Positions 19,401 to 27,469 of a stretch of 64,000 bases of DNA are shown here, piece by piece. The notes under the pieces were generated by a model that worked only from the letters and a program-made list of their open reading frames with translations, did no database searches and was not told the DNA's origin. The translations under genes were made by a program, and so were the position numbers. The stretch covers positions 36,031,964 through 36,095,963 of the forward strand of contig NC_083582.1 of assembly GCF_027579695.1 (NCBI RefSeq), written 5' to 3'. Origin of the DNA: Neoarius graeffei (Eukaryota; Chordata; Actinopteri; Siluriformes; Ariidae). Every line of letters begins with the position of its first letter. Position 1 is the first letter of the stretch.

Positions 19401-21418
19401 GATACACATGTAAGCACATAATTCTAATAGTTTTGGAAATATATCCAAACATAAATGGCTGCAGTTATAGATTTGCAGTTCATAGAAAAGTTGACTCTTG
19501 TCCTTGTTGGTGTGTGCTCTCTGATTAGCTTTCTCGGTGTGTGTTTTTTTTTTTTTTTGCACATAACATTTACAGAATTGTTTTGTTCCAAGTATAGGAA
19601 CTGAACAGTCTCGGCAAGCCCAAGCGCCCCAGGACAGCCTTCAACATTTTCATGGCAGAGCATTTTGAAGAAGCAAAAGGAAGTACTATGCCGGTAAAGA
19701 GCCATCTTTGGATGCAACATTTATCAGTATAAATCATACAAGGGTGATTTAATGATTTGCCTCGTGCAGCTAAAATTAGGGCTGTGCTCACAGCTCGCGA
19801 TACTCGATCATGCACGATTTTCGGGGGTACGATACGATATTGTTTACTCACTTGAAAATCGAAAATCCCATATATGACACATTTCACGCATATCTCTCGG
19901 TTCTGTAGCAGGTTGTCATCAATTTTCACTTGATTTAAAGCAGGTTTCATGCCAGAAATCGGCAGAAATTCATGCTTGCAACCTGTTCCAACCAAAAACG
20001 TTTTTATTTACAAATGGCGCTTCCAGTTACTCAGGGCATGCGCACTAGAAATGAGCCTTTTTTCGATCCAAACTACTTTTTGAAACCCTCATTCTGATTG
20101 GCTGGTGTATTATAAGCCAGCCAATCAGAACCAGTGTCTTAAGGCAGCAGCATGCCGTAATGGTTGGTTGTTGTCTAATTAGTATCCAATATCTCTCATT
20201 TGTGCCTTTATTGTCTGACTTTTGTTATTGAAACACAACAAATGACGAAGTAGATGATATCTTTAGACATTTGGTGACCCAAATCTGAAGTTTGCTTGGA
20301 TAATATCAACTGGAAGTGGCTCAATCGGTATGTTGTTATCAGTAGATTAAGTTTCAATGCACTCTGCTACAGACGCTGCAAGCCGCTAATTGCGTCCCCC
20401 ATGTCTCCATGGCCTCGTCTCGAGACTCATCTCATCATCTCTAGCCGCTTTATCCTGTTCTACAGGGTCGCAGGCAAGCTGGAGCCTATCCCAGCTGACT
20501 ACAGGTGAAAGGCGGGGTACACCCTGGATAAGTCGCCAGGTCATCACAGGGCTGACACATAGACACAGACAACCATTCACACTCACATTCACACCTACGC
20601 TCAATTTAGAGTCACCAGTTAGCCTAACCTGCATGTCTTTGGACTGTGGGGGAAACCGGAGCACCCGGAGGAAACCCACGCGGACACAGGGAGAACATGC
20701 AAACTCCGCACAGAAAGGCCCTCGCCGGCCGCGGGGCTCGAACCCGGACCTTCTTGCTGTGAGGCGACAGCGCTAACCACTACACCACCGTGCCGCCCCG
20801 TCTCGAGACTCATTGATTGAATAATTTTGGCGCCAAGCGTATTCACGTCCTCTGCTTACAATACATTAAAAGACACTTGTTTAACTCGATATATCGCGAT
20901 ATATATGGTACGATATCGTGAGCAACTGATGGCAAACGAGCACAGCCCTAGCTAAAATGTATACGGTATGGTATTGTAATACAGTATATTTAAAGCTATT
21001 TCCTCTGTTTCCAGGGCAAAATGAAGTCTCTCTTTGAGGAGTGGACGAGTCTGTCCTCACCACAGAAACAAGCAAGTGCTATTTCATTGCAATTTAGTTC
21101 GAGATGTGCTTAAGTTGATCTACATCTAACTGCTTGCTTTTTGCGCGTGTGTGTGTTTAGATATATGTGCAGCTTGCAGAGGATGATAAAATACGTTATA
21201 AAAATGAGATGAAGGCATGGGAGGAGCACATGACTGAACTTGGGAGGGAGGATCTCGTTCGACGGAAAGAGTCAAGACGTAAGAAGGCGGCGGCTAAAGG
21301 CGGCAAAAAGAAATCTAGAGTGAAAGTGATAAAGACCAAAGCACCTGCCAAGAAAGCAGCAAATAAAAAGACTGCTACCGCTGAAAGAAAAACTCCAACG
21401 AGTAGCACTAAGAAATGA
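4522..21418 (+). CDS. tfam: tfam, mitochondrial transcription factor A (last four coding exons, spliced)
   Basis: Join 4522-4671, 19598-19693, 21015-21071 and 21161-21418, giving 186 C-terminal codons in one continuous frame. TFAM bends and packages mitochondrial DNA and activates mitochondrial promoters in the matrix. The first exon encodes the last helix of HMG box A and the linker ([13 protein letters not shown], then a basic KRRAIRRKR). The next two and the start of the last give HMG box B ([42 protein letters not shown]). The protein ends in a Lys/Ala/Thr-rich basic tail, longer and more repetitive than the short tail of the human protein. Introns are 14.9 kb, 1.3 kb and 89 bp; the last uses a GC donor. 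The mitochondrial targeting region and most of box A are outside the window. Identification rests on my recall of the family, not a search. Confidence 0.9.
5501..5632 (+). CDS. Lysine-rich C-terminal coding fragment with 3' UTR, unrecognised
   Basis: Open to a TAA at 5630-5632. The 44 codons are strongly charged ([36 protein letters not shown]) and predict a coiled, basic C-terminus. An AATAAA lies about 45 bp downstream, in GTAAATAAACACT. The frame starts exactly at the terminus ending at 5500, so the upstream part is missing or replaced. It could be the last exon of the transposon around it, or a truncated retrocopy of a host gene. I do not recognise the family. Confidence 0.4.
   Translation, partial: FKLKREQKKARLEHVKNQEELAKKRERTKKLLALAKKLKIKKK
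5721..6093 (-). mobile_element. tRNA-derived SINE (family 1)
   Basis: Complete copy with 13-bp duplication ATTCATAAATCAT at 5708-5720 and 6094-6106. It lies within the 4857-6503 element, downstream of the lysine-rich fragment, so it is younger than that element. Confidence 0.92.
6504..6976. other. Intron sequence with a transposon-end remnant
   Basis: About 6575-6605 carries CAGGCCACTTTATTAGGAAC, similar to the end of the mariner-type MITE at 34031, but no matching second end was found. Nothing else recognisable. Confidence 0.4.
6977..7563 (+). mobile_element. 5' part of a DNA transposon (CAGGGATGAAAG end) with possible coding exons
   Basis: The start CAGGGATGAAAG resembles the ends of the 4857-6503 element. 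A possible first exon ends at about 7370 (ATGAAGAGAG then GTAAGC donor). A second piece around 7497-7563 reads [18 protein letters not shown] before it is cut by the MITE at 7564. A (TA)n run of about 55 bp (7381-7435) sits between them. The 3' half is not identified. Product unknown. Confidence 0.4.
7381..7435. repeat. (TA)n microsatellite
   Basis: About 27 perfect TA units followed by a T tract. Confidence 0.97.
7564..8364. mobile_element. MITE with GGCCCAATCCC ends and CCCCTACCCC tracts
   Basis: Ends GGCCCAATCCCAATT and AATGGGATTCGGCC form inverted repeats around 801 bp. Just inside are C-rich tracts (about 7588-7625) and an inverted set (about 8240-8345) of the CCCCTACCCC type. Flanking triplets are GAA and TAA, so a 3-bp Harbinger-type duplication is possible but imperfect. 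It interrupts the element that starts at 6977. Confidence 0.6.
8666..9328. mobile_element. PIF/Harbinger-type MITE with AGCTCG-rich interior
   Basis: TGGCCCTTTTCCACTAC at the left and GTAGTGGAAAAGCGGCA at the right, each flanked by TAA (8663-8665, 9329-9331). The inner flanks carry short CAGCTCGACTCAGCC-like repeats. Related in its outer 12 bp to the MITEs at 2167 and 2721. Confidence 0.82.
9564..11731 (+). mobile_element. Harbinger-type element with coding remnants
   Basis: Inverted repeats of about 33 bp (GGCCGCTCATTTTATATT on the left, AAAAAATGAGTGGCC on the right) are flanked by TTA (9561-9563, 11732-11734). A frame at about 9895-10170 ([34 protein letters not shown]) and a second piece at about 10185-10239 that continues at 11419 ([13 protein letters not shown], then [13 protein letters not shown]) look like exons of an autonomous parent. 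I do not recognise the protein. A second element, 10240-11415, interrupts it. Confidence 0.65.
10240..11415. mobile_element. Nested element with GGCCATC ends
   Basis: Ends GGCCATCATTTAAAAAATG and the complement of GGCCATCCTTAAAAAAA, followed by matched inner motifs TCCGGTCCACCGG/GGGTGAG. TCC flanks both sides (10237-10239, 11416-11418). A second, broken copy of the same family starts at 35092. Confidence 0.75.
11734..11860. repeat. Direct repeat, left copy
   Basis: Contains AATAAGTACTA, GCAGGGTTTTGCGTGTT and CGGGGGACGTTGCCCC. The same order of motifs recurs about 1.8 kb away at 13529-13690 in the same orientation, with the Kolobok-type element lying between. Confidence 0.75.
11966..13196 (-). 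mobile_element. Kolobok-type element (TTAA target), internally deleted
   Basis: Perfect TTAA on both sides (11962-11965, 13197-13200) and inverted ends AGGACCCATGGCATG / CATGCCATGGGACCT. Kolobok transposons insert at TTAA and encode THAP-finger transposases; a THAP-like exon is present on the minus strand at one end. The remaining 1.2 kb lacks a catalytic domain. Confidence 0.8.
12624..12923 (-). CDS. THAP-like zinc-finger exon of the Kolobok-type element
   Basis: Starts [17 protein letters not shown] at 12923 and runs 100 codons to a GTAAGT donor at 12623. It shows the THAP C2CH pattern: CAVHGC near the start, a tryptophan (TQWLNF) in the middle, then VCRKHF. The [10 protein letters not shown] segment fits the post-domain AVP-like position. 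It would be the DNA-binding exon of a transposase; later exons are not here. Confidence 0.7.
13529..13690. repeat. Direct repeat, right copy
   Basis: Partner of 11734-11860. It differs by small indels and a longer T tract before the shared CTTGCTCCACTTTCATCTC end. Confidence 0.75.
13695..14823. mobile_element. Non-autonomous Tc1-derived element (CACAGNNCTGTGC ends)
   Basis: Left end CACAGCTCTGTGCGAAAG with AGTCTGAGGC, right end GCCTGAGACTTTTGCACAG. This is the terminal pattern of a widespread fish Tc1 family, as I remember it. The transposase is deleted and only flanking non-coding segments remain, split by the MITE at 13907. Confidence 0.65.
13907..14484. mobile_element. hAT-like MITE with TAGCCTGG ends
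   Basis: TAGCCTGG and CCAGGCTA ends flank 578 bp. ACAGTGAGT (9 bp, within one base of the hAT 8-bp size) is duplicated at 13898-13906 and 14485-14493. Confidence 0.75.
15305..15440 (+). pseudogene. N-terminal fragment of the second (YqaJ-type) transposon protein
   Basis: Frame reads [16 protein letters not shown], then [19 protein letters not shown], before the LINE insertion cuts it. The RYLQKL stretch aligns with RYKEKI of the fragment at 17238, which continues into a recognisable DPYxF motif. The exact start codon is unclear. Assignment to the YqaJ partner is by position and family memory only. Confidence 0.4.
15438..16345 (-). mobile_element. 5'-truncated LINE (CR1/L2/Rex1 group), reverse-transcriptase C-terminus and 3' tail
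   Basis: On the minus strand the frame at 16341-15931 reads [36 protein letters not shown] and [17 protein letters not shown], the end of a LINE reverse transcriptase. A frameshift near 15980 moves to the frame ending [20 protein letters not shown] at 15776. The 3' UTR ends with the common fish LINE tail CTATATAAATAAACTTGCC then a CTTGC repeat at about 15440. It is truncated and dead. Confidence 0.8.
16377..16461. repeat. Near-perfect hairpin with 38-nt arms and a nearby third copy
   Basis: Arm 16377-16414 (GCTCCGGCTTGCTCC...) and arm 16424-16461 pair with one mismatch across a 9-nt loop. A third related copy, in the right-arm orientation, follows at about 16493-16541. The unit contains CTCAAATTAAGCAGCG. 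No coding sense is apparent. Confidence 0.9.
16875..17028 (-). pseudogene. THAP-finger exon of element 1 (frameshifted)
   Basis: ATG at 17028 starts [15 protein letters not shown] and runs to FYRIPTEK. The reading then shifts frame near 16940 into [19 protein letters not shown] and [10 protein letters not shown], followed by a GTAAGA donor. Together these give the THAP order C-x4-C, FYRIP, W, C-x2-H-F. One frameshift inactivates it. Confidence 0.7.
17238..17489 (+). pseudogene. N-terminal exon of a YqaJ-type transposon protein, truncated
   Basis: ATG at 17238, 83 codons. [20 protein letters not shown] and [16 protein letters not shown] match the N-terminal region I associate with fish transposon proteins that carry a YqaJ nuclease domain further on (pattern RYxEKI-x-DPY, then YPDI). 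The tail after YCVLSG is probably read-through beyond the lost splice site. Confidence 0.5.
17796..17900 (-). pseudogene. THAP-finger N-terminus of element 2
   Basis: ATG at 17900 gives [17 protein letters not shown], then MFRFFKNCI, and stops at 17796 after 34 codons. C-AVYG-C and FRFF fit the first half of a THAP finger. The second half is absent. Confidence 0.6.
18602..18772 (+). pseudogene. THAP-finger first exon of another element
   Basis: [20 protein letters not shown] followed by [20 protein letters not shown] is a clear THAP start (C-x3-C, HRFPK, KW). A stop closes the frame at 18775, and a possible donor (CAG then GTGACG) lies at 18770. The surrounding repeat may begin at a TTAA near 18277 (AAAGTGCATATCACGGG follows), but I could not find its other end. 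Confidence 0.65.
19140..19370. repeat. Degenerate MITE ending in TATATAGTGAGTGATTTCGG
   Basis: Contains ATGCATTGTGGGATA and ends near GGACACAGGGC. A similar inverted end (CCCTGTGTCTGAACCCACTC) lies at about 15160, just before element 1. The two may be ends of one older MITE split by the insertions at 15229-18045. Confidence 0.4.
19598..19693 (+). CDS. tfam: tfam exon: start of HMG box B
   Basis: Acceptor TATAG at 19593-19597, donor GTAAAG at 19694, 96 nt, phase 0. It reads [19 protein letters not shown] then [24 protein letters not shown] is the box-B entry motif. Confidence 0.93.
19777..20950. mobile_element. hAT-type MITE in the tfam intron
   Basis: Ends TAGGGCTGTGCTCA and GAGCACAGCCCTA with a perfect 8-bp duplication GCTAAAAT (19769-19776, 20951-20958). 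It makes up 1174 of the 1321 bp of this intron. Inner arms carry CGATATCG-like inverted motifs. A SINE is inserted in it. Confidence 0.9.
20431..20798 (-). mobile_element. tRNA-derived SINE (family 1) inside the hAT-type MITE
   Basis: Complete, with 15-bp duplication CGTCTCGAGACTCAT (20416-20430, 20799-20813). Confidence 0.93.
21015..21071 (+). CDS. tfam: tfam exon: middle of HMG box B, with GC donor
   Basis: Acceptor CCAG at 21011-21014. 57 nt encode [19 protein letters not shown]. The following intron starts GCAAGT (21072-21077) and ends TTTAG (21160). Using the nearest GT instead would break the reading frame. Confidence 0.9.
21161..21418 (+). CDS. tfam: tfam last coding exon
   Basis: 85 codons plus [23 protein letters not shown] completes HMG box B; then [20 protein letters not shown] and a tail rich in Lys, Ala and Thr ([14 protein letters not shown]). 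The tail would add non-specific DNA contacts. It resembles histone H1-like tails in composition only. Confidence 0.93.
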   Translation: MYVQLAEDDKIRYKNEMKAWEEHMTELGREDLVRRKESRRKKAAAKGGKKKSRVKVIKTKAPAKKAANKKTATAERKTPTSSTKK

Positions 21419-21481
21419 GTGAGCGAGTGCTGTGTGTACTAGTGGGAAGGTGTGCGTTAAGAAAAGGGTTGTGCCGTCCTT

Positions 21482-21487
21482 AATAAA
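21482..21487 (+). terminator. tfam: tfam polyadenylation signal
   Basis: AATAAA 64 bp after the stop codon, the first such hexamer downstream on this strand. Confidence 0.75.
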
Positions 21488-22105
21488 ACCGCTTTGGAGG
21501 GGTGCACACTTCCCTGATTAGTGCTGCTTGTCCCTGGTGTTAACAGCAGTCAACATTGGGTACTGTGAAAACCAGCCGTTAATCATCAGGTATCGACTGA
21601 GTTTATACGACTACTGCATTTACCTTTGTTTATTATGAAGCTATCAGTAACTGCAATACTTAGTTGTTTTTTTTTCTGCTTTGTAGAACACATCCGTTTG
21701 TTTCACGCTCACAAGTCCTAGCAGTCGTGTTTTGTATCATATCTTTACTTAATAAATACCTACGTTTTCTATTAAAGAAACAAGCACCATGAAGTATCTA
21801 GACAGCGTTGCTCAAATTCAAACAGGTAATACATTAAAAAAATAAATAATTACAATATTACACAATTAAAATAGAAACTGACATCAAGTGGGAACGTAAT
21901 TCAAATGTCTGACCTGTATAATATAAAAATGTAATTTTGTATACAGACTGTGCGGCGCTCTACCTGGAACGACTATACCTGGGGGGTCATAAACATTTTC
22001 ACTTCCTCTAAACAACCCCGATTATTCTCTCCACATTCACTGGATATGAGCAGTCGCACCTTCTGATTGATTGGCTACTCTACTACTAGGCTATCAGCTC
22101 ATATA

Positions 22106-23707
22106 CAGTGGGGCAAAAAAGTATTTAGTCAGCCACCAATTGTGCAAGTTCTCCCACTTAAAAAGATGAGAGGCCTGTAATTTTCATCATAGGTACACTT
22201 CAACTATGAGAGACAGAATGGGGGGAAAGAATCCAGGAAATCACATTGTAGGATTTTTAATGAATTAATTGGTAAATTCCTCGGTAAAATAAGTATTTGG
22301 TCACCTACAAACAAGCAAGATTTCTGGCTCTCACAGACCTGTAACTTCTTCTTTAAGAGGCTCCGCTGTCCTCCGCTTGTTACCTGTATTAATGGCACCT
22401 GCTTGAACTCGTTATCAGTATAAAAGACACCTGTCCACAACCTCAAACAGTCACACTCCAAACTCCACTATGGCCAAGACCAAAGAGCTGTCAAAGGACA
22501 CCAGAAACAAAATTGTAGACCTGCACCAGGCTGGGAAGACTGAATCTGCAATAGGTAAGCAGCTTGGTGTGAAGAAATCAACTGTGGGAGCAATTATTAG
22601 AAAATGGAAGACATACAAGACCACTGATAATCTCCCTCGATCTGGGGCTCCACGCAAGATCTCACCCCGTGGGGTCAAAATGATCACAAGAACGGTGAGC
22701 AAAAATCCCAGAACCACACGGGGGGACCTAGTGAATGACCTGCAGAGAGCTGGGACCAAAGTAACAAAGGCTACCATCAGTAACACACTACGCCGCCAGG
22801 GACTCAAATCCTGCAGTGCCAGACGTGTCCCCCTGCTTAAGCCAGTACATGCCCAGGCCCGTCTGAAGTTTGCTAGAGAGCATTTGGATGATCCCGAAGA
22901 GGATTGGGAGAATGTCATATGGTCAGATGAAACCAAAATAGAACTTTTTGGTAAAAACTCAACTTGTCGTGTTTGGAGGAGAAAGAATGCTGAGTTGCAT
23001 CCAAAGAACACCATACCTACTGTGAAGCATGGGGGTGGAAACATCATGCTTTGGGGCTGTTTTTCTGCAAAGGGACCAGGACGACTGATCCGTGTAAAGG
23101 AAAGAATGAACGGGGCCATGTATCGTGAGATTTTGAGTGAAAACCTCCTTCCATCAGCAAGGGCATTGAAGATGAAACGTGGCTGGGTCTTTCAGCATGA
23201 CAATGATCCCAAACACACCGCCCGGGCAACGAAGGAGTGGCTTTGTAAGAAGCATTTCAAGGTCCTGGAGTGGCCTAGCCAGTCTCCAGATCTCAACCCC
23301 ATAGAAAATCTTTGGAGGGAGTTGAAAGTCCATGTTGCCCAGCGACAGCCCCAAAACATCACTGCTCTAGAGGAGATCTGCATGGAGGAATGGGCCAAAA
23401 TACCAGCAACAGTGTGTGAAAACCTTGTGAAGACTTACAGAAAACGTTTGACCTCTGTCATTGCCAACAAAGGGTATATAACAAAGTATTGAGATGAACT
23501 TTTGTTATTGACCAAATACTTATTTTCCACCATAATTTGCAAATAAATTCTTTAAAAATCAGACAATGTGATTTTCTGGATTTTTTTTCTCATTTTGTCT
23601 CTCATAGTTGAAGTGTACCTATGATGAAAATTACAGGCCTCTCTCATCTTTTTAAGTGGGAGAACTTGCACAATTGGTGACTGACTAAATACTTTTTTGC
23701 CCCACTG
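22106..23707 (+). mobile_element. Tc1 element (family 2), complete
   Basis: Ends CAGTGGGGCAAAAAAGTATT and AATACTTTTTTGCCCCACTG with TA on each side (22104-22105, 23708-23709), 1602 bp. Inverted repeats are about 110 bp and nearly identical. With an intact gene and intact ends this is the best candidate in the window for a recently active transposon. Confidence 0.96.
22470..23492 (+). CDS. Tc1-family transposase, intact (family 2)
   Basis: 340 residues from [20 protein letters not shown] to NKGYITKY. The N-terminal half has two helix-turn-helix units ([20 protein letters not shown], then [13 protein letters not shown]) joined by the GRPR-like stretch [13 protein letters not shown]. Catalytic residues lie in [18 protein letters not shown] and [10 protein letters not shown], giving DD34E spacing. 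No stops or frameshifts. It differs throughout from the family-1 protein, so it is a separate lineage. Confidence 0.96.
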   Translation: MAKTKELSKDTRNKIVDLHQAGKTESAIGKQLGVKKSTVGAIIRKWKTYKTTDNLPRSGAPRKISPRGVKMITRTVSKNPRTTRGDLVNDLQRAGTKVTKATISNTLRRQGLKSCSARRVPLLKPVHAQARLKFAREHLDDPEEDWENVIWSDETKIELFGKNSTCRVWRRKNAELHPKNTIPTVKHGGGNIMLWGCFSAKGPGRLIRVKERMNGAMYREILSENLLPSARALKMKRGWVFQHDNDPKHTARATKEWLCKKHFKVLEWPSQSPDLNPIENLWRELKVHVAQRQPQNITALEEICMEEWAKIPATVCENLVKTYRKRLTSVIANKGYITKY

Positions 23708-24120
23708 TACTGTGAGTAGAGGAAAAACAAAATGGTGAAGCGTGTTGCTGGAGCGTGTTGTTGAACCAACCAAGGATGAAAAAAAACCCCAAAAATATGG
23801 AATAAAAGTATTTTTGATGCTAAGAATTTTTTTTTCAAGAATTATTAGCATTTTTCACGAATTGCTACCGTCATTTTGCCAGTTTGTTTACATTGTAAGC
23901 GGAAATTATTTTGGCTGACGTTTTTTATAAAGTTCTTATTTATCAAATTTGCAAAAAATAAAAAATGCTGTTTCTCAAAATCCCGTGAATGTGGATAGAA
24001 TAAAACAGTTACTTCATTCATACATTCTAACTGTCAGCTCATATACGACTTGATTTTGTGGAATAACTGTTAGACTCCTCATGCCTTGCGCTGTCTAGTG
24101 GGAAAGATGAACTTGCGTTT

Positions 24121-24489
24121 TTGTCTCGCCTGCGTAGCCGTCACTTTTCCGGACGTCCGTCTGTCTAAAAACTTCAACGTTTTCAAATATCTCTAAAAGT
24201 AAAGGTGATCCTGTGCCCGTACTGCATATGTATATTCGCCATGTGGAGGGCTTCTCCCCCCAGGGGTGAATTTTTAAATTTCGATCTTTGACCTCTGACA
24301 AATTCAATGAAAAGCTTAGACGGTTCATGATATCTCCCAAAGTAAAAACGATCACATGCCCAGACCATATTTTAACATCCGCCCTAAAGAGGCCTTCTCT
24401 TCCAGGGTTTTTTTTTTTAATGTGAACTTTGATCTTTTGTCTTAATGCAATGTGAAATTATATTCGCTTGCTTCTGAGCAGGCGAGACT
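24121..24489. repeat. Probable MITE with GTCTCGCCTGC inverted ends
   Basis: GTCTCGCCTGC at about 24123 and GCAGGCGAGAC at about 24478 are inverted copies. Two internal CTTCTCCCCCCAGGGG / CTTCTCTTCCAGGG blocks follow each other. No target duplication was confirmed. Confidence 0.45.
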
Positions 24490-24690
24490 TTGCTGTGCTT
24501 CTGTTTTTTTTATTTATATTATTGAAAGGACATGTCTCATTTCTACTTTCATATCCAGCTTTGAATGATGGGTGAGGAATAAAATGTGAGAGGACATGGT
24601 TTTGTTGTTATAGGAAAACAACCCACACTGGGATGGGGTGATCTCGCCCACTGCGGAGCCGAGTTACCATCCCCATCCTGATGGGTTTTA

Positions 24691-25412
24691 GACCCCGTCC
24701 ACACGTAGCCGGGTATCTGCTAAATCGAAGATATTTTTCTACGTTTTGGCCGGTCATCCACATGAAAACACATCAAAAACGAATATTTTAAAAAAAACTC
24801 CGGGCAAAGTGAAGATTTTTGAAAACTCCGTGTATGCCTTTTCGTGTAGACAGAGATAACCGGAGGTTTGCATTTTAGAACGTCACAATCTGCGCCAAAA
24901 AAATGACAACAAATCTGCCCTGACGTCAAACGTGCGACCTTTGTTTACCGCAGAAGCCAGATTAAGCATGGACAGAGTAATGGATCGGAGTAGCGCCTAG
25001 AAAGCGTTAATTATTGTGCAGGTGCTATTTACACGTTTAATTTTAGAAGCCCAACTACTGACAAGATTCCCAATCAACGTTTTCTTGCGTCTTTTGAAGT
25101 TTATACTCCAAAATTGTGTTTAGAAGCAATTCTGTCTCCGAGTCTGTCCAGACGAACGAGCTTGGCGCCATGTTTTATGTTTAGGCGGAAGTGACGCCAA
25201 CAGAGGGCTATTCTGATGTGATTAGGGGGTAGGATTTGGGGAAATAATGCCATCTACAGGTTTGGAATGCTTATGAATGTGATTGAAAACGCAGATGTTA
25301 TGTGTGGAAGGGATTTTTTTCGAAGACGAGGTGGTGTGGATAAAACATTTTTATAAACGGAGGGGGGAAAATGTTCGGTTTTAAAAATACCCGGCTACGT
25401 GTGTACATGGCC
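24691..25412. mobile_element. PIF/Harbinger-type MITE with CACACGTAGCCGGG ends
   Basis: CACACGTAGCCGGGTAT near the left end and ATACCCGGCTACGTGTG near the right, flanked by TTA (24688-24690, 25413-25415). 722 bp, no coding sequence. Confidence 0.8.
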
Positions 25413-25904
25413 TTAGTGTCCTAGAACAGTAATCATACAAAAAAAAAAATCTATTAATTATTCCTTACTTAATAGCTTTACACTGATCACCGCTTTAGTG
25501 CTGCAGATTAATGAAACAATCTTTCTTTCACTTTGTGATAAAAGCATCAAATTTGGCACAAATTATCTTTGGGACCTATTTTTTACAAAAAGCCCGTTAG
25601 CCATTGGAAAATCCAAGAGGTCGGCCATTTTTTCAAGATGGCTGCCCGTGAAAGCCATTTTATGCAGTTTTTGACCTGGAAAGTGACTGGTTAATACATT
25701 TTCTGATGATTGAGACATCAAAATATAGGTTTTTGAATATGGATGAGTTAATTCTGTATTTAAAAAGTCAAAATTGTGAAGACCGAAGCAATGTAATTGC
25801 AAAAATAGTGTCCTACGGCTCCGAATTTGATGTAGTATCTAGCTAGGCAGTATTATAATAGAAGCGTATACTCAAGCAGTATAAATTTTTGAAATTCTAT
25901 GCTT

Positions 25905-26079
25905 TTTATTTTTTTAAATATTATTTTTTTGGGCTTTTTCCATCTTTATTAGATAGGACAGTGTAGAGACAGGAAATGAGCGGGAGAGAGAGACGGGGAG
26001 GGATCGGGAAATGACCTCGGGTCGGAATCGAACCCGGGTCCCCGGATTTATGGTATAGCACCTGAGCCACGACGCCCCC
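25905..26079 (-). mobile_element. tRNA-derived SINE (family 2)
   Basis: On the minus strand: GGGGGCGTCGTGGCTCAGG (box A region), then GGGTTCGATTCCGAC (box B), then TCATTTCCTGTCTCT and AATAAAGATGG near the tail. The 14-bp duplication GAAATTCTATGCTT flanks it (25891-25904, 26080-26093). Related to 52229-52400, unrelated to family 1 outside the tRNA part. Confidence 0.9.
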
Positions 26080-26316
26080 GAAATTCTATGCTTAAACACT
26101 ATAAACTTTCACAACTCTTGACTGAGGAGTATGTTGATTGATACCTATTCTTGAAATGGAATACGCATGAAAGAATTGACATTAGCATTACAGAAAATTT
26201 AGGATTTTTCACAAATTGAGCAGAAGAGGACTTGGCTCAGTCCATGCTTTGTGTTATGATTGATGTATACATGAAAAATGACTACGAAGTGGGTGGATGC
26301 ACAACTGAACTAATTT

Positions 26317-26977
26317 TCAATCATCACATTTGCATGCATACAGCTGTGTGCACTTGAGGCCAAAGCGGTAGCACTTGCATCGTCCGTGACGTTCTGTCTT
26401 GCACCCACGTTTTGTCAATTGCTGACAACTCTGGGCAATTGGCAGAAGTGTTGTCCACACTACTTGCCAAACATCACCTTGTTTTTGCCACCCCCAGTTG
26501 GCAGGGCTCTCAGCATGCTGCTTGGTACGTGGCACGCTTCATGTGCTGTGCAAGAGATGCCTTTGTAGGGGGGATGGCACCATAGGGCCTCTGTGTTTGA
26601 GCAAACAAGTCAAGCCTAGCCTCCTCAACCCCATCAGCAGTGCTGCTCTTGTCATAGGTTGTGACAACAAACTTCTCAAGCACGCTGAGATCTGCATCAT
26701 CAGTTACTGGTGGATACTGACTGAGCTTCTGGAAGAGACCAGACGCTTCAGGGCACACTTCCCATGTTTGCCAAGCAGTCTTTTTGCCTTTACCACGGAA
26801 GGCTGACACCACATCACACCCAGTGAATGCATGAAAGAGCAGGATGCCACAGGATTTTTCAGGGCCTAGAATGTTTGTCATGTCACGAACTGGCAGCCAC
26901 CTGATGGACTGACCTTGACCAAATTCAATCCACAGCTCTTCTAGGCCTGCATCCTTGAGAGTCCCAAAGGCATACAC
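26317..26977 (-). pseudogene. Transposon-associated protein fragment with CXC-like cysteine cluster
   Basis: Frame 26977-26510 reads LPVRDMTNILGPEKSCGILL and FHAFTGCDVVSAFRGKGKK. A frameshift near 26530 leads into ADWGWQKQG-like sequence and the cluster CKTERHGRCKCYRFGLKCTQ ending at 26317. Upstream sequence to about 27090 (VPPNWRSFLQDKIRSAEQ) continues the same protein, across a SINE. HAFTGCD and the CxC cluster recur in many uncharacterised animal predictions as I recall them, but I cannot name the family. Not functional as it stands. Confidence 0.5.
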
Positions 26978-27094
26978 TGCAATGGTGAGAATGTGTCACA
27001 CAGGCCTTCACCAACACAGATTTGCTCTGCTGATCTAATCTTGTCTTGGAGGAAGCTTCTCCAATTAGGTGGAACTTTGACCTGAACAGCATGT

Positions 27095-27469
27095 CTCATC
27101 TCATCTCATTATCTCTAGCCGCTTTATCCTTCTACAGGGTCGCAGGCAAGCTGGAGCCTATCCCAGCTGACTACGGGTGAAAGGCGGGGTACACCCTGGA
27201 CAAGTCGCCAGGTCATCACAGGGCTGACACATAGACACAGACAACCATTCACACTCACATTCACACCTACGCTCAATTTAGAGTCACCAGTTAACCTAAC
27301 CTGCATGTCTTTGGACTGTGGGGGAAACCGGAGCACCTGGAGGAAACCCACGCGGACACGGGGAGAACATGCAAACTCCACACAGAAAGGCCCTCGCCGG
27401 CCACGGGGCTCGAACCCGGACCTTCTTGCCGTGAGGCGACAGCGCTAACCACTACACCACCGTGCCGCC
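27095..27469 (-). mobile_element. tRNA-derived SINE (family 1)
   Basis: Flanked by CCTGAACAGCATGT (27081-27094) and CCTGAACAGTATGT (27470-27483), one mismatch, so somewhat older than copies with perfect duplications. Confidence 0.92.

Larger units (their letters stand above)
22007..24072. mobile_element. Non-autonomous element with CCACATTCAC-type ends, split by a Tc1 element
   Basis: The left end holds CTCTCCACATTCACTGGATATGAGC-like sequence (about 22029) and the right end holds GTGAATGTGGATAGAATAAA (about 23986) plus TCAGCTCATATACGAC. The reverse-oriented relative at 50869-52147 shares these blocks in order. Exact termini and duplication were not resolved. Confidence 0.55.

Noticed and set aside
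22451..23119. 222-codon minus-strand frame opposite the family 2 transposase
   Set aside because: It is the antisense of an intact Tc1 gene, with no family likeness.
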